From Devosia indica (GTDB taxonomy: Bacteria > Pseudomonadota > Alphaproteobacteria > Rhizobiales > Devosiaceae): a DNA stretch of 64,000 bases. A program made the position numbers and the translations under genes. Below the pieces are notes generated by a model. It had not been told where the DNA came from. It searched no databases and worked only from the letters and a program-made list of their open reading frames with translations. Location: positions 62,001 to 126,000 of the forward strand of contig NZ_PYVZ01000008.1 of the NCBI RefSeq assembly GCF_003056405.1. The letters are read 5' to 3'. Each line of letters opens with the position of its first letter. Within the stretch, counting starts at the first letter, position 1. Positions 27,692-36,746 of this stretch are shown here, piece after piece.

Positions 27692-28558
27692 TTAACCCCT
27701 CAGTTCCGCCCGGAAGCTGTATCGTGCCGTCGCGCCTGGCCCCAGCAATTCGGAATATGGCCGTTCGCTCAATTCTTCCGATCCGCCAATTTCGGCCGCG
27801 GTGCCATGCCAGGGTTCAAGGCAGACAAAGCCGGCGCCCGGCTTGGTCCAGAGTGCGAAATTGGGGAGGTTCTCCCAGGTGAAGTGCACGCTTGGCCCCT
27901 CGACCGGTCCATAGACCAGCCCGGCGCCTGCCCCATCGGGAAACAGCATGGCGTCGTCCGCAAACAGGCTGTGGTCGAGCGTCAACCGCCCCGCTTCAAA
28001 GGGCGAGGGCAGTGTCCTGGGGTCCACCAGCCCGCCCGACAGCCGATGCAGCGCCGGAGCGCCGCCTTGATCCAGTTCGACGCCATGCGGCGCTCCCTCT
28101 GCGCCCGGCAGCGGCCAGGCAAAGGCCGGGTGAAAGCCGATGCCGAAGGGCATGATCTTATGGTCACGATTGGTAACTATGGCGCTCACCACCACGGCGC
28201 GACCTTCCACCCGGTGCTCGACATCGAGTTCGAAGTTGAAGGGATACATGGCCCGGCTCGCCTCGGAAGCGGTCAGCCGATAGACGCAACGATCCGACTC
28301 CTCGACCATGAGCGAAAAATTGCTGCGCCGGGCAAAGCCATGCTGGCTCATCTGGAACGGCACACCGTCCACGGTCACCGTGTCATTGGGCGCCTTGCCG
28401 ACAATGGGAAACAGCAGGGGCGACCGGCCGGTCCAATAGGTCGCGTCGCCATGCCAGAGCCAGTGGCGGCCATCGCGCGTCTGGATCGACTGCATCTCCG
28501 CACCAAGCGCCGCGATATCGACGGTGATCTGGTCATTGGCGATACGGGTCAGTTGCAT
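27692..28558 (-). CDS. Aldose 1-epimerase family protein (LacX-like)
   Basis: The 288-residue protein shows the galactose-mutarotase-like beta-sandwich pattern, with SQHGFARRSNFSL (first catalytic histidine region), PFGIGFHPAFAWPL (second histidine) and FVCLEPWHG with the catalytic-type glutamate. LacX-like members act on sugars or sugar phosphates of uncertain identity. It converges on the ATPase gene and is divergent from hrpB. Confidence 0.85.
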   Translation of the reverse strand: MQLTRIANDQITVDIAALGAEMQSIQTRDGRHWLWHGDATYWTGRSPLLFPIVGKAPNDTVTVDGVPFQMSQHGFARRSNFSLMVEESDRCVYRLTASEASRAMYPFNFELDVEHRVEGRAVVVSAIVTNRDHKIMPFGIGFHPAFAWPLPGAEGAPHGVELDQGGAPALHRLSGGLVDPRTLPSPFEAGRLTLDHSLFADDAMLFPDGAGAGLVYGPVEGPSVHFTWENLPNFALWTKPGAGFVCLEPWHGTAAEIGGSEELSERPYSELLGPGATARYSFRAELRG

Positions 28559-28713
28559 GCGCCGCTCCGGGCAATTTCTGGATCAGCAAGCACCCTAACC
28601 CTTTCTGGCACAAAGGAGAACCCGCAAGTACGCTTGCGATGAACAAGCTCCTAAGGCAGCGCGGGTCGTGACACCCCTTGCGTGCTGGCGGCCGCAAGGG
28701 CTATCGGCTCTTT

Positions 28714-31164
28714 ATGTCCCACGCCATGCCGCCGCTGCCCATCGATGCCGCCCTGCCCGCTCTTGCCAAAGCCTTGACGCAGGGGATGTCCGCCGTGCTT
28801 GTGGCCCAGCCTGGTGCCGGCAAGACGACGCGCGTGCCCCTGGCGCTATTGGAGGCACCCTGGCGCGACGACCGTCGCATCATCATGCTCGAGCCGCGCC
28901 GGCTGGCCGCCCGGGCCGCTGCCCGGCAGATGGCCCGGCTGCTGGGTGAAGAGGTCGGGCAGACCGTGGGCTATCGCGTGCGCATGGAGACCAAAGTGTC
29001 CGCCCGCACCCGCATCGAGGTGGTGACGGAGGGCGTGTTTACCCGCATGCTGCTTGATGACCCGGAACTCAGCGGCGTCGCCGCCGTCATCTTCGATGAA
29101 TTTCATGAACGCAGCCTGGATGGCGATCTGGGTCTGGCTTTGGCGCTCGATGCCCGCGCCCTGCGGCCGGACCTGAGACTTCTCGTCATGTCCGCCACCA
29201 TCGATGGCGCGCGTGTCGCCGCATTGCTCGATGACGCGCCGGTCATCGACAGCCCCGGCCGCACCTTTCCGGTCGAAACCTTACATGTCGAGCCCGACCC
29301 GCTGCAGCGCCTCGAAGACCAGGTGGCCGGCGCGACGCTCGCTGCCCTGCGCGAGCATGAGGGATCGGTGCTGGTGTTCCTGCCAGGGCAGGGCGAGATC
29401 ATCCGTACCGCCGAACGGCTCGCGACGCGCCTGCCCGCCAATACCGATCTGGCGCCACTTTATGGCCAGCTCTCGCCCGCCGAGCAGGATCGCGCCATCC
29501 AGCCCGCGCCCGAAGGTCGCCGCAAGATCGTGCTGGCGACCTCGATTGCCGAAACCTCGCTGACCATTGAGGGCGTGCGCATCGTCGTCGACAGTGGATT
29601 CCGCCGCGTGCCGGTCTATGAACCCGCCACCGGCATGACGAGCCTCGCCACCCGAAGGGTGTCCCGTGCCGGTGCCGACCAGCGCCGCGGCCGGGCCGGG
29701 CGCACCAGCCCCGGCGTCTGCATCCGGCTCTGGCACCAGGGCCAGAGTGCCGCGCTCGAACCGTTCGAAACCCCGGAAATCCTAGCCGCTGATCTGTCTG
29801 GCCTGTTGCTCGACCTCGCCAGTTGGGGCGTCACCGACCCGCAGGCGCTGGCCTTCCTCGATCCCCCGCCTGCCCCGGCCTGGGCCGAGGCCAAAGCGCT
29901 CCTGTCTCGCCTCGACGCCATCGATCAAGCCGGACACCTCACGCCGGCCGGCAAAGCCCTTGCAAAATTGCCGCTGCATCCGCGCCTCGCCCATATGGTG
30001 GTGGCCGACGCCGAAGATGGCGATGCGCAAACCGCTGCCGAACTGGCCGTGCTGATCGGCGAGCGGGGGCTGGGTGGGGACGACATCGATCTCGGCCGCC
30101 GCCTTGAGCGCTTTCGCATGGATCGATCGCGCCGCGCCGAGGAGGCCCGCAGCCTGGCCCGGCGCTGGGCAAAGCTGGCCGGTGGGTCCTCGGGCGAAGG
30201 CCTGTCCCCCGGCCATCACCTCGCCCGCGCCTTTCCCGACCGGGTGGCGCAATCGGCCGGGGCCCGTGGCCGCTTTCGCCTGGCCAATGGACGGCAGGCC
30301 CAGCTTGACGAGACACACGCCCTGGCCGGCGCGCCCTTTATCGTCGTTGCCGATGTGACCGGCAGCGCCACACAAGGCCGCATCCGATCGGCCGCCGCTC
30401 TCGATGCGAGCGAACTCGAAACCCTGTTTGCCAGCCATATCCGCACTCAAACCAGCCTCAGTTTCGATCCGGGGAGCGGCGCCGTCCGCGCCCGCCGGCA
30501 GCGCCGGCTCGACGCCTTGCGGCTGGCCGACGAAACCGCGCCGGTGACCGATTTTGACGCCGCAGCCGGGCTCCTGGCCGAAGCAGCCGTCAAGCGGGTC
30601 GACACCCTGCCCTGGAGCAAGGAACAGAAAGCCCAGCGCGCCCGCGCCAGTTTTTTGCATCACAGCCTGGGGGCGGATTGGCCCGACCTGTCCGACATGG
30701 CTTTGTCCGCCGACCCGGCCTGGCTGACCCCGCACATTCTGGGTGAAACCCGGCTGTCCGCGATCACTGCCGAGCATCTCGGATCGGCGCTGGAAGCCCT
30801 GCTGCCCTGGGCGAAAAAGCAGGAAATGGAAAAGCTGCTGCCCAGCCATTTCCACGCGCCCTCGGGCAGTCACCTGCCCATCGACTATGGGGCCGAAAAC
30901 GGTCCGGCGCTGGAAATCCGGGTGCAGGAACTGTTCGGGCTCGACCGGCACCCCAGTATTGCCAATGGCCGGATACCGCTCTTGCTGGTGCTGCTGTCGC
31001 CGGCCCATCGCCCGATCCAGACCACGCGGGACCTGCCCGGCTTCTGGCGCGGCAGCTGGAAGGATGTGGCACGCGACCTCAAGGGCCGATATCCGCGCCA
31101 TCCCTGGCCGGACGATCCTCTGGCCGCACCCGCCACCAGTCGCGCCAAGCCGCGCGGCACCTGA
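28714..31164 (+). CDS. hrpB: ATP-dependent helicase HrpB
   Basis: DEAH-type helicase. Motif I is AQPGAGKTTRVPLALLE, motif II is IFDEFHERSLDGDL (DEFH box), motif III is MSATIDG and motif VI is QRRGRAGRTSPG. The C-terminal HrpB-specific domain ends near HPWPDDP. I chose the ATG at 28714 (816 residues), which matches E. coli HrpB (809-824); no strong ribosome site is visible. HrpB is widespread, and its cellular role, probably with RNA, is not settled. A short CGCAAG-TACG-CTTGCG hairpin lies at 28623-28638 upstream. Confidence 0.9.
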   Translation: MSHAMPPLPIDAALPALAKALTQGMSAVLVAQPGAGKTTRVPLALLEAPWRDDRRIIMLEPRRLAARAAARQMARLLGEEVGQTVGYRVRMETKVSARTRIEVVTEGVFTRMLLDDPELSGVAAVIFDEFHERSLDGDLGLALALDARALRPDLRLLVMSATIDGARVAALLDDAPVIDSPGRTFPVETLHVEPDPLQRLEDQVAGATLAALREHEGSVLVFLPGQGEIIRTAERLATRLPANTDLAPLYGQLSPAEQDRAIQPAPEGRRKIVLATSIAETSLTIEGVRIVVDSGFRRVPVYEPATGMTSLATRRVSRAGADQRRGRAGRTSPGVCIRLWHQGQSAALEPFETPEILAADLSGLLLDLASWGVTDPQALAFLDPPPAPAWAEAKALLSRLDAIDQAGHLTPAGKALAKLPLHPRLAHMVVADAEDGDAQTAAELAVLIGERGLGGDDIDLGRRLERFRMDRSRRAEEARSLARRWAKLAGGSSGEGLSPGHHLARAFPDRVAQSAGARGRFRLANGRQAQLDETHALAGAPFIVVADVTGSATQGRIRSAAALDASELETLFASHIRTQTSLSFDPGSGAVRARRQRRLDALRLADETAPVTDFDAAAGLLAEAAVKRVDTLPWSKEQKAQRARASFLHHSLGADWPDLSDMALSADPAWLTPHILGETRLSAITAEHLGSALEALLPWAKKQEMEKLLPSHFHAPSGSHLPIDYGAENGPALEIRVQELFGLDRHPSIANGRIPLLLVLLSPAHRPIQTTRDLPGFWRGSWKDVARDLKGRYPRHPWPDDPLAAPATSRAKPRGT

Positions 31165-31167
31165 ATT

Positions 31168-31938
31168 TCAGGCGCGCTCGCGCCAGCCGAGCCCCATGCT
31201 GGTCCCTGCGGCCGGCAGATATTCCGCCCCCACCCAACCCTGGTAGCCGCTCGAACGGATAGCCGTGAACACGGACGGAAAATCGATGGTGCCGCTGCCC
31301 GGCTCATGCCGGCCCGGCCTGTCGGCGATCTGGATATGGTCGATGATCGGCAGCAGGCGCGTGAACTGGGTCACCACAGCTTCGCCCATCATGGCCATGT
31401 GATAGACATCATATTGCAGGCGCAGATTGTCGTGCCCCACCGCCGCCAGCACCCGCTCGGCCTGGTCGAGACGGGATAGCCCATAGCCGGGCATATCGAC
31501 CGGATTGATCGGCTCGATCAGCCCGACGACGCCAGCGCCCGCCAGCCGCTCGGCGGCCCAGCCCAGATTGTCGATGAACACGGCCTCCGCCTCGGCCGTG
31601 GTGACACCCTCCGGGACGAGGCCGGCCATGATATGGAGGCGCGGACAAGCCAGCGCCCTGGCATAATCGATCGCCCGGTCGATCTCGGCGCGAAACCGGG
31701 CCTGCTGACCAGGCTGGCAGGCGCAGCCCCGCTCCCCCGTCGCCCAATCGCCGGCCGGCGCATTGAACAGCACCACCTGCACCCCGGCCGCTTGTGCCGC
31801 CTGGCGCACGGTGTCGGGCTCATGATAATAGGGGGACACAAATTCAACGCCGCCGAAGCCATCAGCGGCTGCGGCGGCGAAGCGATCAAGAAAGTCATGC
31901 TCGGTATAGAGCATGCTCAGATTGGCAGAAAACTTCAT
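31168..31938 (-). CDS. hyi: Hydroxypyruvate isomerase family protein
   Basis: A TIM-barrel of the xylose-isomerase-like superfamily, 256 residues, the normal Hyi length. The start [19 protein letters not shown] is typical. Metal-site segments include [27 protein letters not shown] and [17 protein letters not shown]. It interconverts hydroxypyruvate and tartronate semialdehyde in glyoxylate metabolism; OtnI-like sugar-acid isomerases are an alternative. The ATG overlaps the msrB stop by 4 nt, so it is translated downstream of msrB. It converges on hrpB. Confidence 0.85.
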   Translation of the reverse strand: MKFSANLSMLYTEHDFLDRFAAAAADGFGGVEFVSPYYHEPDTVRQAAQAAGVQVVLFNAPAGDWATGERGCACQPGQQARFRAEIDRAIDYARALACPRLHIMAGLVPEGVTTAEAEAVFIDNLGWAAERLAGAGVVGLIEPINPVDMPGYGLSRLDQAERVLAAVGHDNLRLQYDVYHMAMMGEAVVTQFTRLLPIIDHIQIADRPGRHEPGSGTIDFPSVFTAIRSSGYQGWVGAEYLPAAGTSMGLGWRERA

Positions 31939-32339
31939 GCTTCGGGCGTGAAGTCGAGCGCCACGCCATTGATGCAATAGCGCAGGCCCGTCGGAGGCGG
32001 ACCATCGGGGAAGACATGGCCCAGATGGCTGCCACAGGTGGCGCAATGCACTTCGGTGCGCACCATGCCGTGGCTGCGGTCGGTGGTGGTTTCAACCGCA
32101 CCGGGGATCGGATCGTTAAAGCTCGGCCAGCCTGTACCGCTCTCGAATTTCAGCGTCGCGGCGAAGAGCGGGCTGTCGCAGCCGGCGCAGGAAAACGTGC
32201 CGGGCCGCTTTTCGTGCAACAGGGCGCAGGAGCCCGGCCGCTCAGTGCCGTGCTGGCGCATGATGTAATATTGCTCTTCGCTCAGCCGCGCGCGCCATTC
32301 GGCATCGGTGCGGGTCACGGGGAAAGTTTGCGCATCCAT
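31935..32339 (-). CDS. msrB: Peptide-methionine (R)-S-oxide reductase
   Basis: MsrB repairs methionine-R-sulfoxide in proteins. The ATG at 32339 follows AAGGAG. The structural zinc cysteines are in SCAGC and CATCGSH, and the catalytic cysteine is in [19 protein letters not shown] and HGMVRTEV are family signatures. The 134 residues are the full cytosolic form without a signal peptide. It overlaps hyi by 4 nt, an unusual partner for msrB. Confidence 0.93.
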   Translation of the reverse strand: MDAQTFPVTRTDAEWRARLSEEQYYIMRQHGTERPGSCALLHEKRPGTFSCAGCDSPLFAATLKFESGTGWPSFNDPIPGAVETTTDRSHGMVRTEVHCATCGSHLGHVFPDGPPPTGLRYCINGVALDFTPEA

Positions 32340-32443
32340 GGCATCACTCCTTGTCTCGACCTGTGTTTCGTTTGTCATATAGGCTTGGTTACACATCAAT
32401 CCCAGCGCGCGCTCGATCACGACGCGGTTCCCAGGGCTTATTC

Positions 32444-33058
32444 ATGACCAAGATTGTTTCCCTCGACCAGCTTGAGGCGCTCTATCAACCCGCCCCAGCG
32501 CCCGCTTCGACCGCCAAGGTGGCGCACGCCATAACGCCCGATTATCGGCGCCTGATCGAAGTCAGCCCCTTTGCCGCGCTCGCCACCATCGGACCCGAAG
32601 GCCTTGATTGCTCTCCGCGTGGCGACAAGCCTGGATTTGTACGCATCCATGATGACAAAACCCTGATGCTGCCTGACCGGCGTGGCAATAACCGCATCGA
32701 CAGCCTGCGCAACATTGTGCGCGACCCGCGCTGCGCGCTGCTTTTCCTCATTCCCGGCGCGGGCACCACCTTGCGCGTCAATGGCCGTGCGCATCTCTCC
32801 ATCGATCCGGCCCTGCTCGAAAGCTTCGCGGTTGAGGACAAGGCGCCGCGCTCGGTGGTCGTCCTTGATATCGATGAGATCTATTTTCAGTGCGCCCGCG
32901 CGGTTCTCCGCTCCGAACTCTGGAACCCCGAACGCCATGTCGACCCGACAAGCCTGCCCACCCCGGGCCAGATCCTGGCGGCAATGACCGGCCAGCGAGT
33001 GGGCGGCGAGAGCTATGACAAGGCCTGGCCCGAAAGGGCGAAACAGACGATGTGGTGA
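32444..33058 (+). CDS. FMN-binding pyridoxamine-phosphate-oxidase-like protein
   Basis: The split-barrel FMN domain covers residues ~30-150, with FAALATIGPEGLDCSPRGDKPGFV and LMLPDRRGNNRIDSLRNI as family signatures. The C-terminal extension with SELWNPERHVDP is typical of the MSMEG_1061 subgroup. The start at 32444 has a weak ribosome site. The function is unknown; members bind flavin or F420. It is divergent from msrB, but no shared role is evident. Confidence 0.82.
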   Translation: MTKIVSLDQLEALYQPAPAPASTAKVAHAITPDYRRLIEVSPFAALATIGPEGLDCSPRGDKPGFVRIHDDKTLMLPDRRGNNRIDSLRNIVRDPRCALLFLIPGAGTTLRVNGRAHLSIDPALLESFAVEDKAPRSVVVLDIDEIYFQCARAVLRSELWNPERHVDPTSLPTPGQILAAMTGQRVGGESYDKAWPERAKQTMW

Positions 33059-33148
33059 TCGAAAGGTCGTTGCCAGGTCGGGTCAGGGCACCATCTGCCC
33101 GGGCAGCGGGCTTCTTCAAGTCAGAACGAGTCGAAGCCGGTGGCTCTT

Positions 33149-33210
33149 CGAGCACCGGAGCGGAGCGTACGTGGGTACGTGAGCACCGGAGCGCAGAAGA
33201 ACGCCGGATG
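33149..33210. repeat. Palindrome-in-direct-repeat element, copy 1
   Basis: A short palindrome (CGTAC-GTGG-GTACG) is flanked by direct copies of GAGCACCGGAGCGGAG / GAGCACCGGAGCGCAG. A second copy lies at 33571-33627, so the two bracket the tRNA pair. Elements like this are dispersed in Hyphomicrobiales genomes. Confidence 0.6.
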
Positions 33211-33235
33211 CAGGCCGTTATCACTTGAAGAAAAA

Positions 33236-33310
33236 TGGTGGGAGTAACAAGGATTGAACTTGTGACCCTTCGCGTGTGAAGCGAATGCTCTCCCGCTGAG
33301 CTATACTCCC
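33236..33310 (-). tRNA. tRNA-Val (CAC anticodon)
   Basis: Reading leftward, the acceptor GGGAGTA pairs with TACTCCC, followed by A and an encoded CCA. The D-arm is GCTC..GAGC. The anticodon stem TTCGC/GCGAA holds the loop TTCACAC, giving CAC (valine, GUG). The T-arm is ACAAG-TTCAATC-CTTGT. A U-rich tract follows the CCA directly. Confidence 0.97.
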
Positions 33311-33357
33311 ACATCGCCTTTTTTCCCCTGAGGGAAGCAAAGCGAACCGGAAAGAGA

Positions 33358-33432
<75 letters not shown>

Positions 33433-33570
33433 ATCTCTCCGGGCCGGACTGGCTGTGCCGATCCGGTGGCGCGGATAGACCATAAAACCCCTCGGGGGGT
33501 CAAGAGGGCAAATCAGAAGAGTTCGACCTCTGTGGAAACTCGCTGCGGTGAATCCACTGGCGTGCATTCT

Positions 33571-33627
33571 CGAGCCCTGGAGCGGAGCGTACATGAGTAC
33601 ATGAGCACCGGAAGCGCAGAAAATGCG
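33571..33627. repeat. Palindrome-in-direct-repeat element, copy 2
   Basis: The core GTAC-ATGA-GTAC is flanked by GAGCCCTGGAGCGGAG and GAGCACCGGAAGCGCAG, a diverged copy of the element at 33149. It lies between cpdR and the tRNA genes. Confidence 0.6.
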
Positions 33628-33655
33628 CGTCAGATGGCCGCCGCAGTAGCGTTTC

Positions 33656-34015
33656 CTAGGCGGCCAGCAGGCGCTCGACCTCGTTGACCAGATCCTTGAG
33701 GTGAAAGGGTTTTGAGAGCACGGAGGCATCCTTGGGCGCATCGCTGTCCGGGTTGAGCGCCACGGCGGCAAAGCCGGTGATGAACATCACCTTGAGGTCG
33801 GGGTCGAGCTCGGTGGCGCGGCGCGCCAGCTCGATCCCGTCCATTTCCGGCATCACGATATCGCTCAGCAGCAGCGAGAACGGTTCTTCGCGCAGCCGCT
33901 CATAGGCCGACAGTCCATTGTCGAAGGACACAACCTCATAGCCGGCATTCTTGAGCGCCCGCGTCAGGAACTGGCGCATATCATTGTCGTCTTCGGCGAG
34001 CAGGATTCGCTTCAT
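33656..34015 (-). CDS. cpdR: Single-domain response regulator CpdR
   Basis: A 119-residue stand-alone receiver domain. The acidic pair is in LLAEDDND, the phosphoacceptor is Asp52 in LLLSDIVMPEMDG, and the switch residues are in FITGFAAVAL and SKPFHLKDL. CpdR is dephosphorylated to direct ClpXP to cell-cycle substrates in alphaproteobacteria and is phosphorylated through CckA-ChpT. The C-terminus LLAA resembles a ClpX-type degron, as expected for a protein that is itself degraded. No kinase gene is adjacent, which is usual for cpdR. Confidence 0.9.
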   Translation of the reverse strand: MKRILLAEDDNDMRQFLTRALKNAGYEVVSFDNGLSAYERLREEPFSLLLSDIVMPEMDGIELARRATELDPDLKVMFITGFAAVALNPDSDAPKDASVLSKPFHLKDLVNEVERLLAA

Positions 34016-34234
34016 CAAGGGTCCTCTTGGGGCAGAGCCAGCGGCTGAGTCGGTATTTGCGCCGATGTTTATGCCACCGTACCGCTTTCGCAACCTCTCA
34101 CTGCATCCAGTGCGCCCTTTTCCGCGTTGTTCGCACAAATGCAACAATTCTGGACAATCGCGCCGCCGCGCGCGAAACTTAACTCCAGCAAATCACTTTC
34201 TGGCGGACCATACCGCCATATTGGGGGAGACGGC

Positions 34235-35131
34235 GTGCGGTCCGACTATTGGGATCAACCGGCATTTGAAACGATCCGTCCACGACGGCTGGTCGCGCCT
34301 GTCGTGTTCAACTCGCCCCATTCGGGCCGGGTCTATCCCGAACGGTTCCTGGCCATGGCGCGGCTGGACCACCTCTCGATCCGCCAGTCCGAGGACGCCT
34401 TTGTCGATGAATTGTTCGGCCGGGCGCCCCATCTGGGCGCGCCGCTGCTCAGGGCGCATTTCCCCAGGGCCTATCTCGACGTCAATCGCGAGCCTTGGGA
34501 ACTGGACCCCACAATGTTCGTCGAACCGCTATCGGACCGGTTCAACACCAGCTCCCCCCGCGTTGCGGCCGGACTGGGCACGCTGGCCCGCGTGGTGGCC
34601 GAGAACAAGCCCATCTATCGCGAACGCCTGACGCTGGAAGATGCGCGCATGCGTATTGAGGGCATCTATCACCCCTATCACGCGGCGCTGCAGAAACTGC
34701 TTTCCGAAAGCGTGGCCAAGTTCGGCCTGGGCGTGCTGATCGACTGCCACTCCATGCCGCGGCTGGGCCGCCATGGCGAGCGGGCCACGCCCGATATCGT
34801 GCTGGGCGACCGCTATGGCACCACCTGCGCCGGTCCGCTGGTCGATCTGGTCGAAACCGTATTTGCCTCGGCAGGCCTGCGGGTGGCCCGCAACCGGCCC
34901 TATGCCGGCGGCTTCTGTACCCGCGCATATGGCCGCCCGCAACATGGCGTGCATGCCCTGCAGATCGAAATCAGCCGTCACCTCTATATGAACGAGGTGA
35001 CGTTGGAGAAAAATGCCGGCTTTGACACCATCAAGGCGCTGATCGAGCGGCTGATCATGACCCTGGTGGGGATCGATCTGGTTGCCTTGGCCGGCATCTC
35101 CACCTTGCCCGAACAGGCCGCGGCAGAATAA
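34235..35131 (+). CDS. N-formylglutamate amidohydrolase family protein
   Basis: The GTG start at 34235 follows GGGGGAGA. Family motifs are VFNSPHSGRVYPERF, DVNREPWELDP, RIEGIYHPYHAAL and LIDCHSMPR, which together supply metal and substrate residues of the HutG/N-formylglutamate amidohydrolase fold. The 298 residues fit. Hut genes are absent nearby, so it may act on another N-formyl amino acid rather than in histidine breakdown. Confidence 0.87.
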   Translation: MRSDYWDQPAFETIRPRRLVAPVVFNSPHSGRVYPERFLAMARLDHLSIRQSEDAFVDELFGRAPHLGAPLLRAHFPRAYLDVNREPWELDPTMFVEPLSDRFNTSSPRVAAGLGTLARVVAENKPIYRERLTLEDARMRIEGIYHPYHAALQKLLSESVAKFGLGVLIDCHSMPRLGRHGERATPDIVLGDRYGTTCAGPLVDLVETVFASAGLRVARNRPYAGGFCTRAYGRPQHGVHALQIEISRHLYMNEVTLEKNAGFDTIKALIERLIMTLVGIDLVALAGISTLPEQAAAE

Positions 35132-35139
35132 ACCCGGAC

Positions 35140-35230
35140 AAACAAAAGGGGCCGCCCCCAAAGACGGCCCCAGTCAAGGGAGGAACGATGTTCACCGAAC
35201 GCGGCACCCAGATGCCGGGCCGTTCGGCAA
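35140..35230 (-). ncRNA. mmgR: sRNA of the suhB/MmgR (alpha-r8) type
   Basis: Reading leftward there is a hairpin CCGAACG/CGTTCGG (35195-35227) with inner CGGCA/TGCCG. An unpaired stretch with TTCCTCCCTT follows, then an intrinsic terminator GGGGCCG/CGGCCCC with a U-tract (35144-35171). The family is known for two hairpins separated by a conserved UUUCCUCCCU core, a length near 77-80 nt, and frequent location beside suhB/inositol-monophosphatase genes. All three fit: about 85 nt, 9 of 10 core bases, and the next gene is an IMPase family member. The exact 5' end is not determined. Confidence 0.72.
35144..35171 (-). terminator. Intrinsic terminator of the leftward sRNA
   Basis: A 7-bp all-GC stem (35148-35154 with 35165-35171) is followed on the minus strand by TTTTGTTTG. 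The plus strand has no U-tract after the stem, so it acts leftward. Confidence 0.8.
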
Positions 35231-35451
35231 CGCACCATGCCCCTTGTCGATGAACCCATTCGCGCCTTTGGACAAGTCTTCCCGCCCCGGTCCACAGCAG
35301 TTCCCGCCCGCCTTGTTGCAAAAATGAATCAGAAACGACACAGAAAATCCGGGACAAATTCTGCCGCCTTTGCCGTTCAACCAAAAGTGTTCGCAAGTAA
35401 ATCCTTGTCAGATTTGCTTTTTGTCTGACCTATAGCCTCGAAAGTCCCGAT

Positions 35452-36246
35452 ATGCCCGCCAACTCGATCGATTTTGCCCGGATTGAAGCGGTTCTGCGCC
35501 AGGCCAGCGCGGCAGCCGCGCAGCACACCCTGCCCCTGTTCCGCACCCCGCTTGCCATCGACAACAAGCTCGCTGCCGGTTTCGATCCGGTCACCGAGGC
35601 AGACAAGGGGGCTGAAACCGTCATCCGCGACATCATCGCCCAGGCCTTTCCAGATCATCAGATCATCGGTGAGGAATGGGGCACAACCGGGCAAGGGCAC
35701 CATAGCTGGATCATCGACCCCGTCGATGGCACGCGCGCTTTCATTTCAGGCGCACCGGTCTGGGGCACGCTGATCGGCTTTGCCATTGATGGGGTGGCGG
35801 TGGCCGGGCTGATGAGCCAGCCCTTTATCGGCGAGGAGTTCATTGCCGTACCGGGCCGCTCAAGCTATCGGCGCGGCGAGTTGTTGCGCACCAACCAGAC
35901 CAGCGGCCAGACCGAACTGGCCGCCGCGCGCGTCTTCACAACCACGCCGAACCTGTTTCAGGGTGAACACTGGAGCAAATGGCTGGCGGTGGAACAGGCC
36001 ACGCGCCTGCAACGCTTTGGCATGGATTGCTACGGCTATGCCCTGCTGGCGGCCGGCCAGGCCGACCTCGTCATCGAGCCCTATCTCAACACCTATGACA
36101 TCGCCGCTTTGGTGCCGATCATCCGCGAAGCCGGTGGCGCCATCGCCTGCTGGGACGGCTCCGAGCCCAGCGGCGGCGGCAATGTGGTGGCCGCCGCAAC
36201 CCCTGAACTGCTCGACAGGGCGCTGGAGCTGATCAACACCGTCTAG
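35452..36246 (+). CDS. hisN: Inositol monophosphatase family protein, probable histidinol-phosphatase
   Basis: The metal-binding motifs are GEEWG (residues 73-77), IDPVDGTRAFISG (88-100) and the C-terminal YDIAALVPIIREAGG. The order and the 264-residue length match HisN-type histidinol phosphatases, in which TRAF replaces the TNF of true inositol monophosphatases. It would remove phosphate from L-histidinol phosphate in histidine synthesis. No other his genes are near. A 3'-nucleotidase or inositol role cannot be excluded. Confidence 0.82.
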   Translation: MPANSIDFARIEAVLRQASAAAAQHTLPLFRTPLAIDNKLAAGFDPVTEADKGAETVIRDIIAQAFPDHQIIGEEWGTTGQGHHSWIIDPVDGTRAFISGAPVWGTLIGFAIDGVAVAGLMSQPFIGEEFIAVPGRSSYRRGELLRTNQTSGQTELAAARVFTTTPNLFQGEHWSKWLAVEQATRLQRFGMDCYGYALLAAGQADLVIEPYLNTYDIAALVPIIREAGGAIACWDGSEPSGGGNVVAAATPELLDRALELINTV

Positions 36247-36746
36247 GGAACATCAGGCTCGGGGCGCACCCCATAGGTGCGATAGGCCGCATCCATGAGT
36301 TCTGCTTCACTGCGCTCGGGAAAGAGGCTGTAGCTTGGTGCCCAGATGCGCGACACCTTTTCGACGCCCACCGCAATGACGTGCCTGATCGGGAAGGCTC
36401 CACCCGTCAATATCCGCAATGGCGCGCACATCTGCGTGAAATCCGCGTCGTTCGGCGCCACCAGGCGCGCCGTGCCGACGACCTTGAATCCCTTCTGCCG
36501 GAACACGTCGACGAAACTTACGCAGACCTTGGGGTGGGCGGAGAGATTGCGGACGCTATTGGTCGACGCGATATCGGCGATGAGAATGGTGTCATCACCA
36601 TGAGCAGCGAAGATCTCCTTGGGCGTAACGTTGGGCACTCCGTCCGCATCGACCGTTGCCAGCCAGCACAGTACGGCATTGTCCATGTCAGCGCGCATGG
36701 CATCGTTGATCTGCGCGCGTCTTCGGCTCTCACTCATTTCACTCAC
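36243..36746 (-). CDS. Pyridoxamine 5'-phosphate oxidase family protein
   Basis: A 167-residue split-barrel flavin-binding protein. CWLATVDADGVPNVTPKEIFA and IADIASTNSVRNLSAHPKVCVSF are family signatures. I chose the GTG at 36746, which overlaps the upstream hydrolase stop as GTGA and has GGAG upstream. An ATG at 36737 is possible. It is coupled to the lysophospholipase-like gene. Its last codons overlap the convergent hisN end by 4 nt. The substrate is unknown. Confidence 0.83.
   Translation of the reverse strand: MSEMSESRRRAQINDAMRADMDNAVLCWLATVDADGVPNVTPKEIFAAHGDDTILIADIASTNSVRNLSAHPKVCVSFVDVFRQKGFKVVGTARLVAPNDADFTQMCAPLRILTGGAFPIRHVIAVGVEKVSRIWAPSYSLFPERSEAELMDAAYRTYGVRPEPDVP

Larger units (their letters stand above)
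35132..35451. other. Intergenic region carrying an antisense-strand sRNA
   Basis: The 320 bases between two rightward genes contain no ORF. They hold a leftward small RNA with its own terminator (35140-35230). A further hairpin (CTTGTC/GACAAG, 35243-35276) lies just upstream of that RNA. The right part must carry the promoter of the inositol-monophosphatase-family gene. Confidence 0.7.
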
